The notes: a model not told the origin generated them from the sequence alone. 64,000 nucleotides of DNA from JASLCR01 sp964619585 (GCA_964619585.1 CAZUCO010000004.1:1-64000); one strand, 5' to 3'. Shown: positions 32,310 to 41,454, numbered from the stretch's first letter. Numbers and translations: made by a program.

Positions 32310-33509
32310 CTAGTACTCTGTCGAGAGGGCTTTGCTCAAGTTGACGGAGCCAGAATCAGTCACAAGGATATCGTCTTCAATACGGATACCAATCCCCTCC
32401 TGATTGACATACACTCCTGGCTCTACCGTCAACACCATGCCAGGCTCAAATATATGAGCACCTCCCAGGCTATCATGCACATCGATTCCCAGCCCATGGC
32501 TTACGGCATGAGGGAAATAACGACGATACGCCTCTTCATCCTCGCTACCCTCCATAAGTCCGAGATCAACAAGGAGTCGCTTCATGATTATGTCAACTTT
32601 ATCAGCGTACTCTGCCGTTGATACACCCGGACCGATTAACCCTATGATTTCTCGTTGAGCAGCCACCACCCCATCGTGAGCTGCTCGCTGGCGTTGAGCC
32701 AGCTGACCATAGCCATAGGTTCGCGTGATATCAGCTGCATAGCCATTCACCTTTGCTCCGATATCAAGGAGGACAAGCTGCCGCTTCTTTAGCTTGTCAG
32801 TGTTGGCTACATAATGTAGCGTACAGGCATTCGCTCCACCGGCTACGATAGGTGTATAGGCATGGCGTGCGTTTACTTGACGAAAACGGTAGTCAAACTC
32901 TGCAGCTATTTCGTACTCATACTTATAGCTATCAAGTGACTGTTTGACGTGCTTGAAAGCAGTTGCAGTAACAGAAATCGCCTTTTTGATTGCCTGAACC
33001 TCTTCGGGCTGTTTGATCGCCCGTTGTTTTGCCAAACTTTTGCGACAATCTTGTACAGACTGAAATGTACGTCCAAGTTGTTTGGCAAGTTGGCGCTGAG
33101 CAGGATTTTCAAAGAAATTAAAGTGTGATTTATGGGGGTGATCACCAAGTGTATATACGACGCTGTGCTTCTTAGCCAGCTCCGTAAATAGCGAGAGCGC
33201 TTCGTCCCTTGTGACTACAGTGTCAACTCCAGCAATCATCTGAGCGCCTTCTGCCGATAGCGTCCCGTCAAACCTTTCATGCACCGCTTCAATATCGGGT
33301 GCAACTAGCCAACTCTTGCTGCGCGTACCATCAATAATCAATAGCCAGTCCGGCTCATCAATACCGGTGAGATACCAAAAATTCGACTCTTGCTCAAAAG
33401 GGTAAAAAGCATCATCACTACTCTGCATGCGACTGTTCGCAGCCAGGATGATTAGGCCAAGCTGGCTACCGATCATTTGGCGGTTACGCGTAAAAAAGTC
33501 TGCTTTCAT
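32310..33509 (-). CDS. Xaa-Pro aminopeptidase (M24 family)
   Basis: 399 aa. N-terminal creatinase-like domain (~1-150) and a pita-bread C-terminal domain with all five metal ligands: two Asp in DIGAKVNGYAADITRTY, His in HAVSHGLGIDVHD, Glu in LTVEPGVYV and Glu in GIRIEDDILV. It removes N-terminal residues preceding proline. This could recycle peptides taken up through the adjacent binding protein. Confidence 0.93.
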   Translation of the reverse strand: MKADFFTRNRQMIGSQLGLIILAANSRMQSSDDAFYPFEQESNFWYLTGIDEPDWLLIIDGTRSKSWLVAPDIEAVHERFDGTLSAEGAQMIAGVDTVVTRDEALSLFTELAKKHSVVYTLGDHPHKSHFNFFENPAQRQLAKQLGRTFQSVQDCRKSLAKQRAIKQPEEVQAIKKAISVTATAFKHVKQSLDSYKYEYEIAAEFDYRFRQVNARHAYTPIVAGGANACTLHYVANTDKLKKRQLVLLDIGAKVNGYAADITRTYGYGQLAQRQRAAHDGVVAAQREIIGLIGPGVSTAEYADKVDIIMKRLLVDLGLMEGSEDEEAYRRYFPHAVSHGLGIDVHDSLGGAHIFEPGMVLTVEPGVYVNQEGIGIRIEDDILVTDSGSVNLSKALSTEY

Positions 33510-33545
33510 CAGTCTCAGTATACTTTGTACTGCTATGATTGCCTA

Positions 33546-34256
33546 CTAGCAATCATATGCAGGGAATGACTGTGACCAGACGTTTGAGTCAGGCGACTCA
33601 GCGCCGGCAGAGTTTACCGCTCGTATGGTGTAGCTAAGCGTGTATGGTGAACTAGCTGGCCACTGCTCACTTGTCACTGTCGTTGTCCGAGACCCGGCCG
33701 TGGTGCCCGTATTACTATAGGTGCTTGCAAGTGTTGACCCACGATAGATTCGATACGTCGGCACCGATGATGCTGGCTCGCCGTTCCATGTCAAGGTCAC
33801 CGAAGCCCAAGAGGCAGCCCCAGTGCCGTTATTCGCACATACAGCACTTCCACTTGTAATTACCGGAGTAGCTGGAGCTGGTACAGTACATGCTCCTGCG
33901 ATTGGTTGGCTACTAGTATTGGTAACGTAGTACGTCACGCTTGACTGAACCTTAGAAGACCCTGTAATACAAAAAGCGGTAGCAGAACCACTACTCCAAG
34001 TAACCGTTATATTAGGGCTAGCGCTAAACGACGCAGGTAGCGACAGGGGGTAGCTATTGCTGAAATTACGCTGCTGCTTCATAGCGTTTGCCGCCATCAC
34101 GAGGTCACTTTTTACCGCAGTTGTTTCCGCACGAGTACGCCACGATGTATAGCCTACTACTGAAAGGCTTGCAAGAATTCCTATGATTACAATAATGACA
34201 AGCAGCTCAACAATAGTGAATCCAAAGCGTCGATAAGCAATAGCACCATTACTCAT
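33546..34256 (-). CDS. Type IV pilin-like protein with C-terminal fibronectin-like domain
   Basis: 236 aa. The prepilin motif FGFTIVELLVIIVIIGILASLSVVGYTSW has Gly before the cleaved Phe and the Glu at +5. A Ser/Thr-rich region with Cys pairs follows, then (~130-236) a fibronectin-III-like domain (TPVITSGSAVC...SVTLTWNGEP...YRIYRGS...YTIRAVNSAG). It is probably a minor pilin or pseudopilin exposed outside, perhaps an adhesin. No pilus assembly genes are in the window. Confidence 0.8.
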   Translation of the reverse strand: MSNGAIAYRRFGFTIVELLVIIVIIGILASLSVVGYTSWRTRAETTAVKSDLVMAANAMKQQRNFSNSYPLSLPASFSASPNITVTWSSGSATAFCITGSSKVQSSVTYYVTNTSSQPIAGACTVPAPATPVITSGSAVCANNGTGAASWASVTLTWNGEPASSVPTYRIYRGSTLASTYSNTGTTAGSRTTTVTSEQWPASSPYTLSYTIRAVNSAGAESPDSNVWSQSFPAYDC

Positions 34257-34273
34257 GACATCAGTATAGCATC

Positions 34274-35833
34274 CTACTCGTGCTTTTCATCAAGAATTGG
34301 CTTGAGCGTAACAGCCTTTTTTGCACCTACTACAGCCTCAACATCACTGTAGTCGGCTGCCTGAAGACCTCGTACGCTGCCGAAGGTCTTTAGCAATTTC
34401 TTACGGGTAGCCGGGCCAATGCCTGGAATCTCCTCTAAAACGCTGGCTGTTGCCTTCTTACGCTTTAGTACAGTGTGGTAACTGACAGCAAAACGGTGTG
34501 ACTCATCCCGTATACGCTGGAATAGTTTGACGATATCGCTATAGGGGCTGAGTGAGCTACCACTACCAAGATTCTTAGAATGAGAGCTTGCATTTGACTG
34601 ACCCAGATGAAGATTAACCACCAAAAAATCACCTTCCGTGAACACGCCCACTCCTGGAATCGGTGTCGTCTGTAATACTTCAAGTGCCTCAGTTGAGATG
34701 TGCGAGCGCGTCTTGTGCAGTAGTATCTCTTCTTCCCGCTTGGCAATACTAATGGTCGGTAGCTTTATCCCTCTTGTATTCATTGCATCGAGTGCCGCTA
34801 CAAGTTGCGCCTTACCACCATCGATTAGGACTAGCTCGGGTAGACCCCAGGCTTTGATGTTCTTTTCTGAGAATCGTCGCAGCAGCGTCTCGTGCATATT
34901 ACCGACATCATCGTTCTTCTCTATTTTCGTCTTGAACTTACGATACTCTGCCCTATCTGACACCCCATTGGTAAATACCACCATACTTGCTACAACATTG
35001 AGACCACCTTGATGAGAGATATCGAAGCCCTCAATCCGTTTTGGAATTCCCTTTAGGTTGAACAGCTTCATCAAATCACTCAACGCTTTGTCTTTGGAGA
35101 TATCAAGAAACTCCCTATCACCGAACATCACTCGACGCTGAAGTTCCTTCATATGTCCTAGCCTATTGCGAAGATGTGCTGCTTCCTCAAACTTATGCGC
35201 TTTAGCTGCTTGTTTCATGTCTTTTTCGAGTTCTGCAGCAATCTTTTTCCGATTACGCTTGATGTAGCTGATTAGCTTACGGAGATTAACTTTATACGCC
35301 TCTGATCCTTCGCTCATACGAGGGCTAAGCCCAAGGTCCTGATCAAGTCGTGAAGTTTCCTTGACCGGAGGCTTGATAAAGTACGGAAAGATGCGACGAA
35401 GATAGCGCAGGGCTTTTTTGAGCGCATAGCCATTGTAGAACGGCCCATAGTATTCGGCGCCATCATCAGCCGGATTGCGAGTGAGCGTCACCGTTGGCCA
35501 CTCGCTCTTCATATCTATCCGCACGAAGCTTTGGCTCTTGTCATCACGTAGTAAGATATTAAAGCGCGGCATATAGCGTTTGACCATCTCACTCTCGAGA
35601 AACAGCGCATCTATTTCACTCTCCGTCTCAACCCAATCTGTGTCGTGGATCTCTGCCACCAAGGCAATTGTCTTGGCGTCCAAGTTACGTGAACTCTGAA
35701 AATATTGCTTAACCCTATTACGAAGTACTGCCGCCTTGCCCACATAGATGACCTCACCTGCTTTACTCTTATGGAAATAGACTCCTGATGAGCGTGGCAA
35801 TGTCTTTAATTTTTCCTCGAGTGCTTTGTTCAC
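34274..35833 (-). CDS. uvrC: Excinuclease ABC subunit C UvrC (short form)
   Basis: 519 aa, about 90 residues shorter than classical UvrC. GIY-YIG domain at the start (GVYFHKSKAGEVIYVGKA), UVR segment (KAHKFEEAAHLRNRL), RNase-H-like 5' nuclease with EGFDISHQGGLN and LVLIDGGKAQL, and a terminal HhH (IPGIGPATRKKLLKTFGS). It makes the 3' and 5' incisions in nucleotide excision repair with UvrA (55907) and UvrB. Confidence 0.94.
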   Translation of the reverse strand: MNKALEEKLKTLPRSSGVYFHKSKAGEVIYVGKAAVLRNRVKQYFQSSRNLDAKTIALVAEIHDTDWVETESEIDALFLESEMVKRYMPRFNILLRDDKSQSFVRIDMKSEWPTVTLTRNPADDGAEYYGPFYNGYALKKALRYLRRIFPYFIKPPVKETSRLDQDLGLSPRMSEGSEAYKVNLRKLISYIKRNRKKIAAELEKDMKQAAKAHKFEEAAHLRNRLGHMKELQRRVMFGDREFLDISKDKALSDLMKLFNLKGIPKRIEGFDISHQGGLNVVASMVVFTNGVSDRAEYRKFKTKIEKNDDVGNMHETLLRRFSEKNIKAWGLPELVLIDGGKAQLVAALDAMNTRGIKLPTISIAKREEEILLHKTRSHISTEALEVLQTTPIPGVGVFTEGDFLVVNLHLGQSNASSHSKNLGSGSSLSPYSDIVKLFQRIRDESHRFAVSYHTVLKRKKATASVLEEIPGIGPATRKKLLKTFGSVRGLQAADYSDVEAVVGAKKAVTLKPILDEKHE

Positions 35834-35978
35834 AATCTCATTATAATCTAGAGAGACAGATGAACACTAGGGCCACTCTATGGCCTAAATCACATAATAC
35901 TCTAAGATGTCGTGACTTTGCGATCATCACCCCTGTTTATATAACGCTAGCGCTTTTTCTATTTTGATGACATAAGTA

Positions 35979-36007
35979 TTGACATTTATTAACTCTTGTG
36001 ATATTAT
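35979..36007 (+). promoter_or_regulatory. Near-consensus promoter of GC-rich gene
   Basis: TTGACA (35979-35984), 17-bp spacer, TATTAT (36002-36007). Transcription would start near 36014, leaving about 290 nt of leader before the ATG at 36307. Confidence 0.75.
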
Positions 36008-36013
36008 CGACGT

Positions 36014-36306
36014 ATCACTGGTGAGTGTGAGGTTCTGTCTCTAGCCAAGAGGATACGACAGATAAGAGAGTACGCTTTGCCACGATGGGAACATTAAAAA
36101 TCAGGCTATAACTTGCTGCACTTTTTAGTGTAGCAATTTTGTGAAATATGAAGTTATCCTTCCCTGTCTGTGATAGGCAGTGAGCCAGCTCACATTCCAA
36201 TAGAGATTTTGAGTTGACTCGCTGCCTCTCACCACAAGGGGGCGGCAGTACTCGAGAAAGGTTCTCGAGAACTACGATTCCCCTCGTGGGGGAAGGAGAT
36301 GGACCA
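36014..36306 (+). other. Long structured 5' leader
   Basis: Between uvrC and the gene at 36307 no coding frame is convincing. The first ~200 nt are AT-rich; the last ~90 are GC-rich and hold two tight hairpins: CTCGAGAA-agg-TTCTCGAG (36250-36268) and TTCCCC-tcgt-GGGGGAA (about 36280-36296), the second ending next to the ribosome site GAAGGAG. It does not match a riboswitch class I know. Confidence 0.5.
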
Positions 36307-37515
36307 ATGTCTGCAAGTGACAACCCGAGTGGGCCCGACACCAAGCAGAGGAGCATGAACGGACGCATCGCTCTCGGCGGCGTGATCATTGTGCTCATCG
36401 TTGCTGTGGGTGGTGCCGCTCTTCTGCTCAAGGGGGGCGACGACACCAAGCCCACGGCCGGCAAGCCGACCGCAACCAACTCGTCCACCTCGGCAACCGC
36501 CGAGACGGACGGAGCGGCCAGCCCCAGCGAGTCCGCAACAGTGAAGGACGGTGGCAAGAAGGAGATCGTTCCATTCGTGGACGAGGCTCCCGACAACCCG
36601 TCGGCCGACACCACGGACGACCCGCTGACTCCTTCCACCCTCCCCGTCGGGCTCTGCCCGACACTGGAGAACTGGAAGACCCTGGTGAACTGCGTCGAGA
36701 ACAACAACCTCGACTGGTACATCCAGGGTGTCAACCAGCGCAAGGAGAAGACCGGCTTCGACTGGTCGGACATCAAGCGCTGGGCGGGCGCCAAGAACGC
36801 GGACCTCGCTGAGGTGCGCGTGATCCAGGTCTTCGGGCCCAACATCAGCGACAAGGAGGCGCGCAAGCGTGCCGCCCTGCTGGTGGGCGACGATGCGGCG
36901 AACAACATGAGGATCGTTCGCCAGCCTTCGTGCTTCGTCAACACCCGCGGTCTGGAGCACGGAGCCATGGAGGACTTCGCGTACTGCCCGCCGGGCTCGC
37001 GCCAGGTCAGGGTCTCCCTGGTCCCGGCTCAGATGAAGAAGGGCAAGATCGTCGGCATCGTCAACAGCGACTCCGGCGTCTTCATCGACTGCGACAACCT
37101 GTTCTGGATCCCGGACGTCATCATCGCCCCGGGCTACCCGCCGCAGAAGCAGCCGACGCCCACCCCGGAGTGCAAGAAGAAGGTCTGCGGTACGCCTCCC
37201 AAGGAGGCCTGCCCGTGGAACCCCTCCCTGCCCCCGGGTTCTCCCAACTGCCTGAAGCCCAAGGACCCCCGTCAGGGGACCCAGGAGCAGGGCAACAACC
37301 GCGACGGTGGCGGTGGCAAGGCACCCAAGCAGACCGACCCCGTCGGTCCGCCCAAGGGTGGCACTCCGCCGCCGAAGTACACGCCGCCGGCCCCGCCGGC
37401 GCCGTCGTCGACCCCGCGGCCTCCCGAGGAGGTTCCGACGCAGAAGCCCTCTGGGCCTCCCGCAACGGAGCACACCCCGGAATGCCCCAACGCCGACAAC
37501 CCGGCCTGCGGGTGA
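36307..37515 (+). CDS. GC-rich single-pass surface protein of unknown family
   Basis: 402 aa. Membrane helix at ~20-40 (IALGGVIIVLIVAVGGAALLL), a Ser/Thr/Ala-rich stalk (~45-110), a globular domain (~115-275) with Cys residues and an Arg/Lys-rich middle (LCPTLENWKTLVNC, WSDIKRWAGAKNADLAEVRV, SGVFIDCDNLFWIPDV), then a long Pro-rich tail with Cys (~280-402). Topology: short N-terminus inside, the rest exported. Nearly all third codon positions are G or C, unlike both neighbours. Family not recognised; possibly host-contact or acquired. Confidence 0.7.
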   Translation: MSASDNPSGPDTKQRSMNGRIALGGVIIVLIVAVGGAALLLKGGDDTKPTAGKPTATNSSTSATAETDGAASPSESATVKDGGKKEIVPFVDEAPDNPSADTTDDPLTPSTLPVGLCPTLENWKTLVNCVENNNLDWYIQGVNQRKEKTGFDWSDIKRWAGAKNADLAEVRVIQVFGPNISDKEARKRAALLVGDDAANNMRIVRQPSCFVNTRGLEHGAMEDFAYCPPGSRQVRVSLVPAQMKKGKIVGIVNSDSGVFIDCDNLFWIPDVIIAPGYPPQKQPTPTPECKKKVCGTPPKEACPWNPSLPPGSPNCLKPKDPRQGTQEQGNNRDGGGGKAPKQTDPVGPPKGGTPPPKYTPPAPPAPSSTPRPPEEVPTQKPSGPPATEHTPECPNADNPACG

Positions 37516-37542
37516 CATGACTCCTCTTCCCGAGGAGCCTGG

Positions 37543-37586
37543 CTCCCCGGAGTGCACCCAGAGCGATCTGGCTCTGCACTCCGGGG
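37543..37586 (+). terminator. Hairpin after GC-rich gene
   Basis: CCCCGGAGTGCA and TGCACTCCGGGG make a 12-bp stem; an inner CCAGAG/CTCTGG-like pair extends it. No T-run. Confidence 0.6.
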
Positions 37587-37622
37587 ATAAGTCCACTTCA
37601 CACTTCATATTCCGCGAACAAG

Positions 37623-37678
37623 CCAGAGAGATCAATTCTCGCTCGAGCACTGCTCGCGATCTGAGTTGATCTCTCTGG
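37623..37678 (+). other. Second hairpin, right edge of GC-rich unit
   Basis: CCAGAGAGATCAA and TTGATCTCTCTGG pair perfectly over 13 bp across a 30-nt loop. It marks the return to AT-rich sequence. The rest of 37516-37834 holds no gene. Confidence 0.55.
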
Positions 37679-37795
37679 AGATCACACCTTAGTACATCAA
37701 GTTATAGTCTGATTCGGTCCCTTGGAAGAACATTAACAATTTGGCGGCTTATACATAAACTTAGACCAATTTACTACTGATCAATGTAATTAATT

Positions 37796-37826
37796 TGACT
37801 CAACTGCGAGACGAGTCAAAAAGGAG
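37796..37826 (+). promoter_or_regulatory. Hairpin adjoining the ribosome site of the surface-protein gene
   Basis: TTTGACTC, loop, GAGTCAAA (8-bp stem) is directly followed by AAAGGAG. It may hold the ribosome site open or protect the mRNA 5' end. Confidence 0.45.
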
Positions 37827-37834
37827 AAATAACT

Positions 37835-39685
37835 ATGCGTAATTTATTGAAGAAATTACGTCTGGCGCCTAAGAAGCTTGCTGCTGTTGTAGCGATAACT
37901 GCTGCGGTAGTTGCTATACCTGCAATATCGCTCGCTTGGGGACCAGACCGTGAAACATTCACAACTGCACATCCTGCAAACTACGTTACATTCAACTCAA
38001 TCACAGACAATCCTGTGTATGGTGACGAGCGTAACTTCGTTAACGTAAAAGACGCTGCCAACACCCAGGATGGTGGTTGGCAGGACACTGTAAACGTACA
38101 ACCAGGCAAGAAATACCTTGTCCGAATGTATGTTCACAACAACGCCGCTGAGAACCTCAACCTAAAGTCGATCAACACTCGCGTGAAAGCAAGTGTCCCA
38201 ACGACAACAGGCAAGAATGTATCAATCAGCGGTTTCGTTAGTTCAGACAACGCCAAGCCTGGTGAGGTCTGGGATGACATCCACTTTGCAAGTAGCAAAG
38301 ACTTCAACCTTGCCTACGTTCCAGGTTCTGCACGAATCTACAACAACGGCTATGCAAAGGGTGGCAACGGCCAAGCACTACCTGACAGTATCGTCACAAG
38401 TGCTGGTGCAAAGATTGGCTACAATGGTCCAGATGGAATCGTGCCAGGCTGTTTCAAGTATGACAACTACGTATACTTTGAAGTCCAGCCACAGTTTGCC
38501 GCAAAGCCTGACTTTACTGTCACAAAGGACGTGCGCAAAGATGGTACAACAACCTACGGACAAACATCAGCAGTTCAAGCTGGTGACAAGGTTAACTACC
38601 GAATCACATTCAAGAACACTGGTGAAGTTGCCCTCAAGGACGTTGTCCTAAAAGATAAGCTCCCTGCTGGTGTTACCTATGTAGCCGGCACTGCTAAGCT
38701 ACAAAACAGCAACTACCAATATCCAAACATGTACTCCGTGCCAGACACTATGTTTAGTACAGGTGCAAACATTGGTGACTACGCAGTCGGCGGTAATGCA
38801 TTTATTACCTTCACTGCAAAAGTTGCGGCCAAGGACGCACTTCCATGTGGTCCACAAACGCTCAAGAATATTGCTTCTGTAGCAACCGATTACGGAACAA
38901 AAGATGACGATGCAGTAGTTACTGTTGACGGCAACGAATGTAAGCCAGAAGCAAAGTATACCTGTGACGCTCTCAGCGTACAGAAACTGTCTCGAACTGA
39001 GTTCAAGTTTTCAACTGCATATACAGTAGAGAACGCAACGCTCAAGAGCATTACTTACGTCGTTAAGAACGCTGCTGGTACTGAAGTGTACCGTGGCACA
39101 GACGCAAGCTACACACAAACTACGCCAGGTGCATACACTGTCCAGGCCTACGTCACTGTCACAGTGGACGGACAAGACAAGACTGTTACCAGCGCTAACT
39201 GTGCGAAGCCATTCACTGTTACCCCAGAGAATGAAATTGAGGTTTGTGATCTTACAACAAAGAAGGTCATCACAATCAAAGAAAGTGAATTTGACAGCTC
39301 AAAGCACTCTAAGAATCTTGAAGACTGTAAAGAAGTAATCAAGAAAATCAAAGTTTGTGACCTCACATCAAAGCAGATTATTACTATCAACGAAGCTGAC
39401 TTTGACAGCAAGAAGCACAGTAAAAACCTCGCTGATTGTACTGAACCAGGCAAGATCGTCGTATGTGACGTTGAAACTGGCAAAGTAGTCACTATCCGCG
39501 AGAACGAGTTTGACAGCAACAAGCACAGCAAAGACCTAAGCGACTGTAAAACAACTCCAGTCGTTGAGATGCCTACCGCTCTCCCAGAAACTGGTGGTCT
39601 TGGCAGCATCGTAACAGGATTCAGCATTGCTGGTATCGTTACTGCAGCTGCTTATGTAATTGGTCGCCGCAACACTCTTGGCTAA
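37835..39685 (+). CDS. LPETG-anchored surface protein with DUF11 domain and Cys-containing repeats
   Basis: 616 aa. Signal peptide (basic start, VVAITAAVVAIPAISLA), a large beta domain (~35-225: DRETFTTAHPANYVTFNSI, YLVRMYVHNNAAENL), a DUF11-like domain (~235-370: VQAGDKVNYRITFKNTGEVALKDVVLKD), an Ig-like part (~375-465), three ~36-residue repeats starting at residues 470, 507 and 543 (VCDLTTKKVITIKESEFD...HSKNLEDC), and a sorting signal LPETGG (583-588), hydrophobic helix, RR. It should be fixed to peptidoglycan by a sortase, not encoded here. Probably a major adhesin or coat protein. Confidence 0.9.
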   Translation: MRNLLKKLRLAPKKLAAVVAITAAVVAIPAISLAWGPDRETFTTAHPANYVTFNSITDNPVYGDERNFVNVKDAANTQDGGWQDTVNVQPGKKYLVRMYVHNNAAENLNLKSINTRVKASVPTTTGKNVSISGFVSSDNAKPGEVWDDIHFASSKDFNLAYVPGSARIYNNGYAKGGNGQALPDSIVTSAGAKIGYNGPDGIVPGCFKYDNYVYFEVQPQFAAKPDFTVTKDVRKDGTTTYGQTSAVQAGDKVNYRITFKNTGEVALKDVVLKDKLPAGVTYVAGTAKLQNSNYQYPNMYSVPDTMFSTGANIGDYAVGGNAFITFTAKVAAKDALPCGPQTLKNIASVATDYGTKDDDAVVTVDGNECKPEAKYTCDALSVQKLSRTEFKFSTAYTVENATLKSITYVVKNAAGTEVYRGTDASYTQTTPGAYTVQAYVTVTVDGQDKTVTSANCAKPFTVTPENEIEVCDLTTKKVITIKESEFDSSKHSKNLEDCKEVIKKIKVCDLTSKQIITINEADFDSKKHSKNLADCTEPGKIVVCDVETGKVVTIRENEFDSNKHSKDLSDCKTTPVVEMPTALPETGGLGSIVTGFSIAGIVTAAAYVIGRRNTLG

Positions 39686-39734
39686 ACGAGTCTGACCGCT
39701 CCCTCTTCGTCAGAAGGATGTCCTTCAGACACGG

Positions 39735-39770
39735 CAAACACTACCCCACCATCAGGCGGGGTAGTTTTGC
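39735..39770 (+). terminator. Terminator after surface-protein gene
   Basis: ACTACCCC, loop, GGGGTAGT followed by TTTTG. Confidence 0.8.
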
Positions 39771-39796
39771 GTATCTCGTATTTGAGGTATACTGTC

Positions 39797-39900
39797 CTCA
39801 GCACATAAGTCCGCATCAACGGCGAGTCCTGATCCTCGGGGGAACAACTCGCTACCGGCACTGCTCTTATAGTCCGGGGACTTTTATTAACAATTAATAG
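39797..39900 (+). ncRNA. Structured leader or small RNA before the 53-aa gene
   Basis: A -10-like TATACT at ~39785 precedes a 100-nt segment in which AAGTCC pairs with the distal GGACTT, and GGCGAGT with ACTCGCT, enclosing a CCTCGGGGG-rich loop. The last stem is followed by TTATT, so it could also end transcription. It matches no riboswitch class I recognise; could be a regulatory leader for the gene at 39911. Confidence 0.4.
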
Positions 39901-39910
39901 GAGTCTCGCT

Positions 39911-40072
39911 ATGTCAAAAATGACAAAAGAGGAGCAATTAGACTGGTACGAGCGGTCCCACAAGAACTGGCGTTCTTGGGGCAGCTGGTTCAGTTGGGGA
40001 TCACCAGTTGGGCTTGGGCTCTTCTTTATCTCCATTGCGGTGACGATCTGGATCATCAGCCAGGCGTTCTAA
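39911..40072 (+). CDS. Small membrane protein (53 aa)
   Basis: ATG 39911 has AGGAG 7 nt upstream. A charged, Trp-rich first half (EEQLDWYERSHKNWRSWGSWFSW) is followed by one membrane helix (VGLGLFFISIAVTIWIISQ). It ends inside the terminator at 40072. Unknown function; the amphipathic Trp-rich part may lie on the membrane surface. Confidence 0.65.
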   Translation: MSKMTKEEQLDWYERSHKNWRSWGSWFSWGSPVGLGLFFISIAVTIWIISQAF

Positions 40073-40107
40073 AAAAATCCCCGCCCTTACAACGGCGGGG
40101 ATTTTTT
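40072..40107. terminator. Bidirectional terminator
   Basis: AAAAAATCCCCGCC, 8-nt loop, GGCGGGGATTTTTT: a 14-bp stem shared by the convergent 53-aa and MFS genes. Confidence 0.88.
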
Positions 40108-41401
40108 ATGTTTTCTGGTAGAACTGCGATAGATTCTTGTAGGCTTTGGTTGTAAACGCATAGAGTACAACGATCAACATAATCAAGCTTGCGATCAAGA
40201 AAACAAGCGCTATACCTCTAGCCTCACCATCGCCAAGTAGCCAGCCAAACGTCGCTTTGCCATCAGGCGAACGCATAAAGGGAATAATCATAAACTGCGC
40301 GATCGGCGCCACAATAAATGCACTGATCGGCGAGCTGGCGGACTCGATGGCTTGTGCGAGACCAAACACCCTACCCTGTCGCTTCATCGGCACTACCCGT
40401 TGGATAATCGTCTGCTCGGCCGCTTCAGCCGCTGGCATCAAACACATGAAGATAAAGATGCCTACAGTGTAGAGTAGCCAGAATTCTCGTATCGTGAATA
40501 GCCCCCCTAAGATAGCAACGCCGATATTGATCAATAGCATTGTCTTCAGTGGGTTTTTGCCAAGTCCTTTCTTGGCAACAATCGCTCCACCTACGATAAA
40601 CCCTGTGCTCGTGATTCCCAGTACAACACCCCACACCTCGACCGGAAAGAGCGTCAGTCCATAAGGGTCCATTAACGCCATAAAAACACCACCGATGAGG
40701 TTATTGAAGGTGGTGAACACGATAAGCCACACAAGACCTGGGACCGATCGAATCGCCGCAATACTTCCTTTGATGTCAATCTTTTTGCCCTCAAGTTCTG
40801 GATCATGATAAATCTTCTTTTCAGGAATGCTCACAAAGAACAAATGCACCATGGCAACTGCAGTAAATGCAATCGCGATTGCAAGCGTCCATCCCATACC
40901 TAGGAGTCCGATAGAAAGACCAGAGAACACACTTGTTACCATGAAGGCTACGCCTTGTACTGTGCCGACCATACCGTTTGCTTTGTCTCTCCCCTCCTTG
41001 GGTACAAGCAACGTTACAGTAGTCGACAGTGCAATGTTGCGCATGTTTTCGATCACCCCACCAATCAAGATAATACCCGCAAACAACCAAAAGACAGGTC
41101 CGCTCCAGTCGATCAAAGCCTCTTTGGGAAACGCGAGATATACAAGCCCCGCCAACGCAAAACACACGAAGGTAAAGATCGATGAAAATACCATGACGTT
41201 TTTCTTTTTGTTGTGATCGACGATCGTGCCAAAAATAATGCTAAATACAGCCACTAGCAGCATGTAGAGACCACCGATAATACCCGTTGCAAGTACCGAC
41301 TTAGTCTCAAGATATACCCAAAATGTCAACGCAAACCATAGATAGCTCGTAGTCACATTTGCGATCAATGTGTTGAGTAGAACTTGATAAAAGTGTTTCA
41401 T
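40106..41401 (-). CDS. Major facilitator superfamily transporter
   Basis: 431 aa with about 12 membrane helices. The loop between helices 2 and 3 reads GTIVDHNKKKNVM, the MFS motif A region, and a long cytoplasmic loop (EKKIYHDPELEGKKIDIKGS) divides the halves. The closest style is drug or macrolide exporters of the MefA/SV2 type, but the substrate cannot be told. It stands alone between two terminators or promoters. Confidence 0.85.
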   Translation of the reverse strand: MKHFYQVLLNTLIANVTTSYLWFALTFWVYLETKSVLATGIIGGLYMLLVAVFSIIFGTIVDHNKKKNVMVFSSIFTFVCFALAGLVYLAFPKEALIDWSGPVFWLFAGIILIGGVIENMRNIALSTTVTLLVPKEGRDKANGMVGTVQGVAFMVTSVFSGLSIGLLGMGWTLAIAIAFTAVAMVHLFFVSIPEKKIYHDPELEGKKIDIKGSIAAIRSVPGLVWLIVFTTFNNLIGGVFMALMDPYGLTLFPVEVWGVVLGITSTGFIVGGAIVAKKGLGKNPLKTMLLINIGVAILGGLFTIREFWLLYTVGIFIFMCLMPAAEAAEQTIIQRVVPMKRQGRVFGLAQAIESASSPISAFIVAPIAQFMIIPFMRSPDGKATFGWLLGDGEARGIALVFLIASLIMLIVVLYAFTTKAYKNLSQFYQKT

Positions 41402-41454
41402 TAGTATGATTGTACGCTATAACCGTTTACTTGTGTGAAAAAATGCAGAATGGC

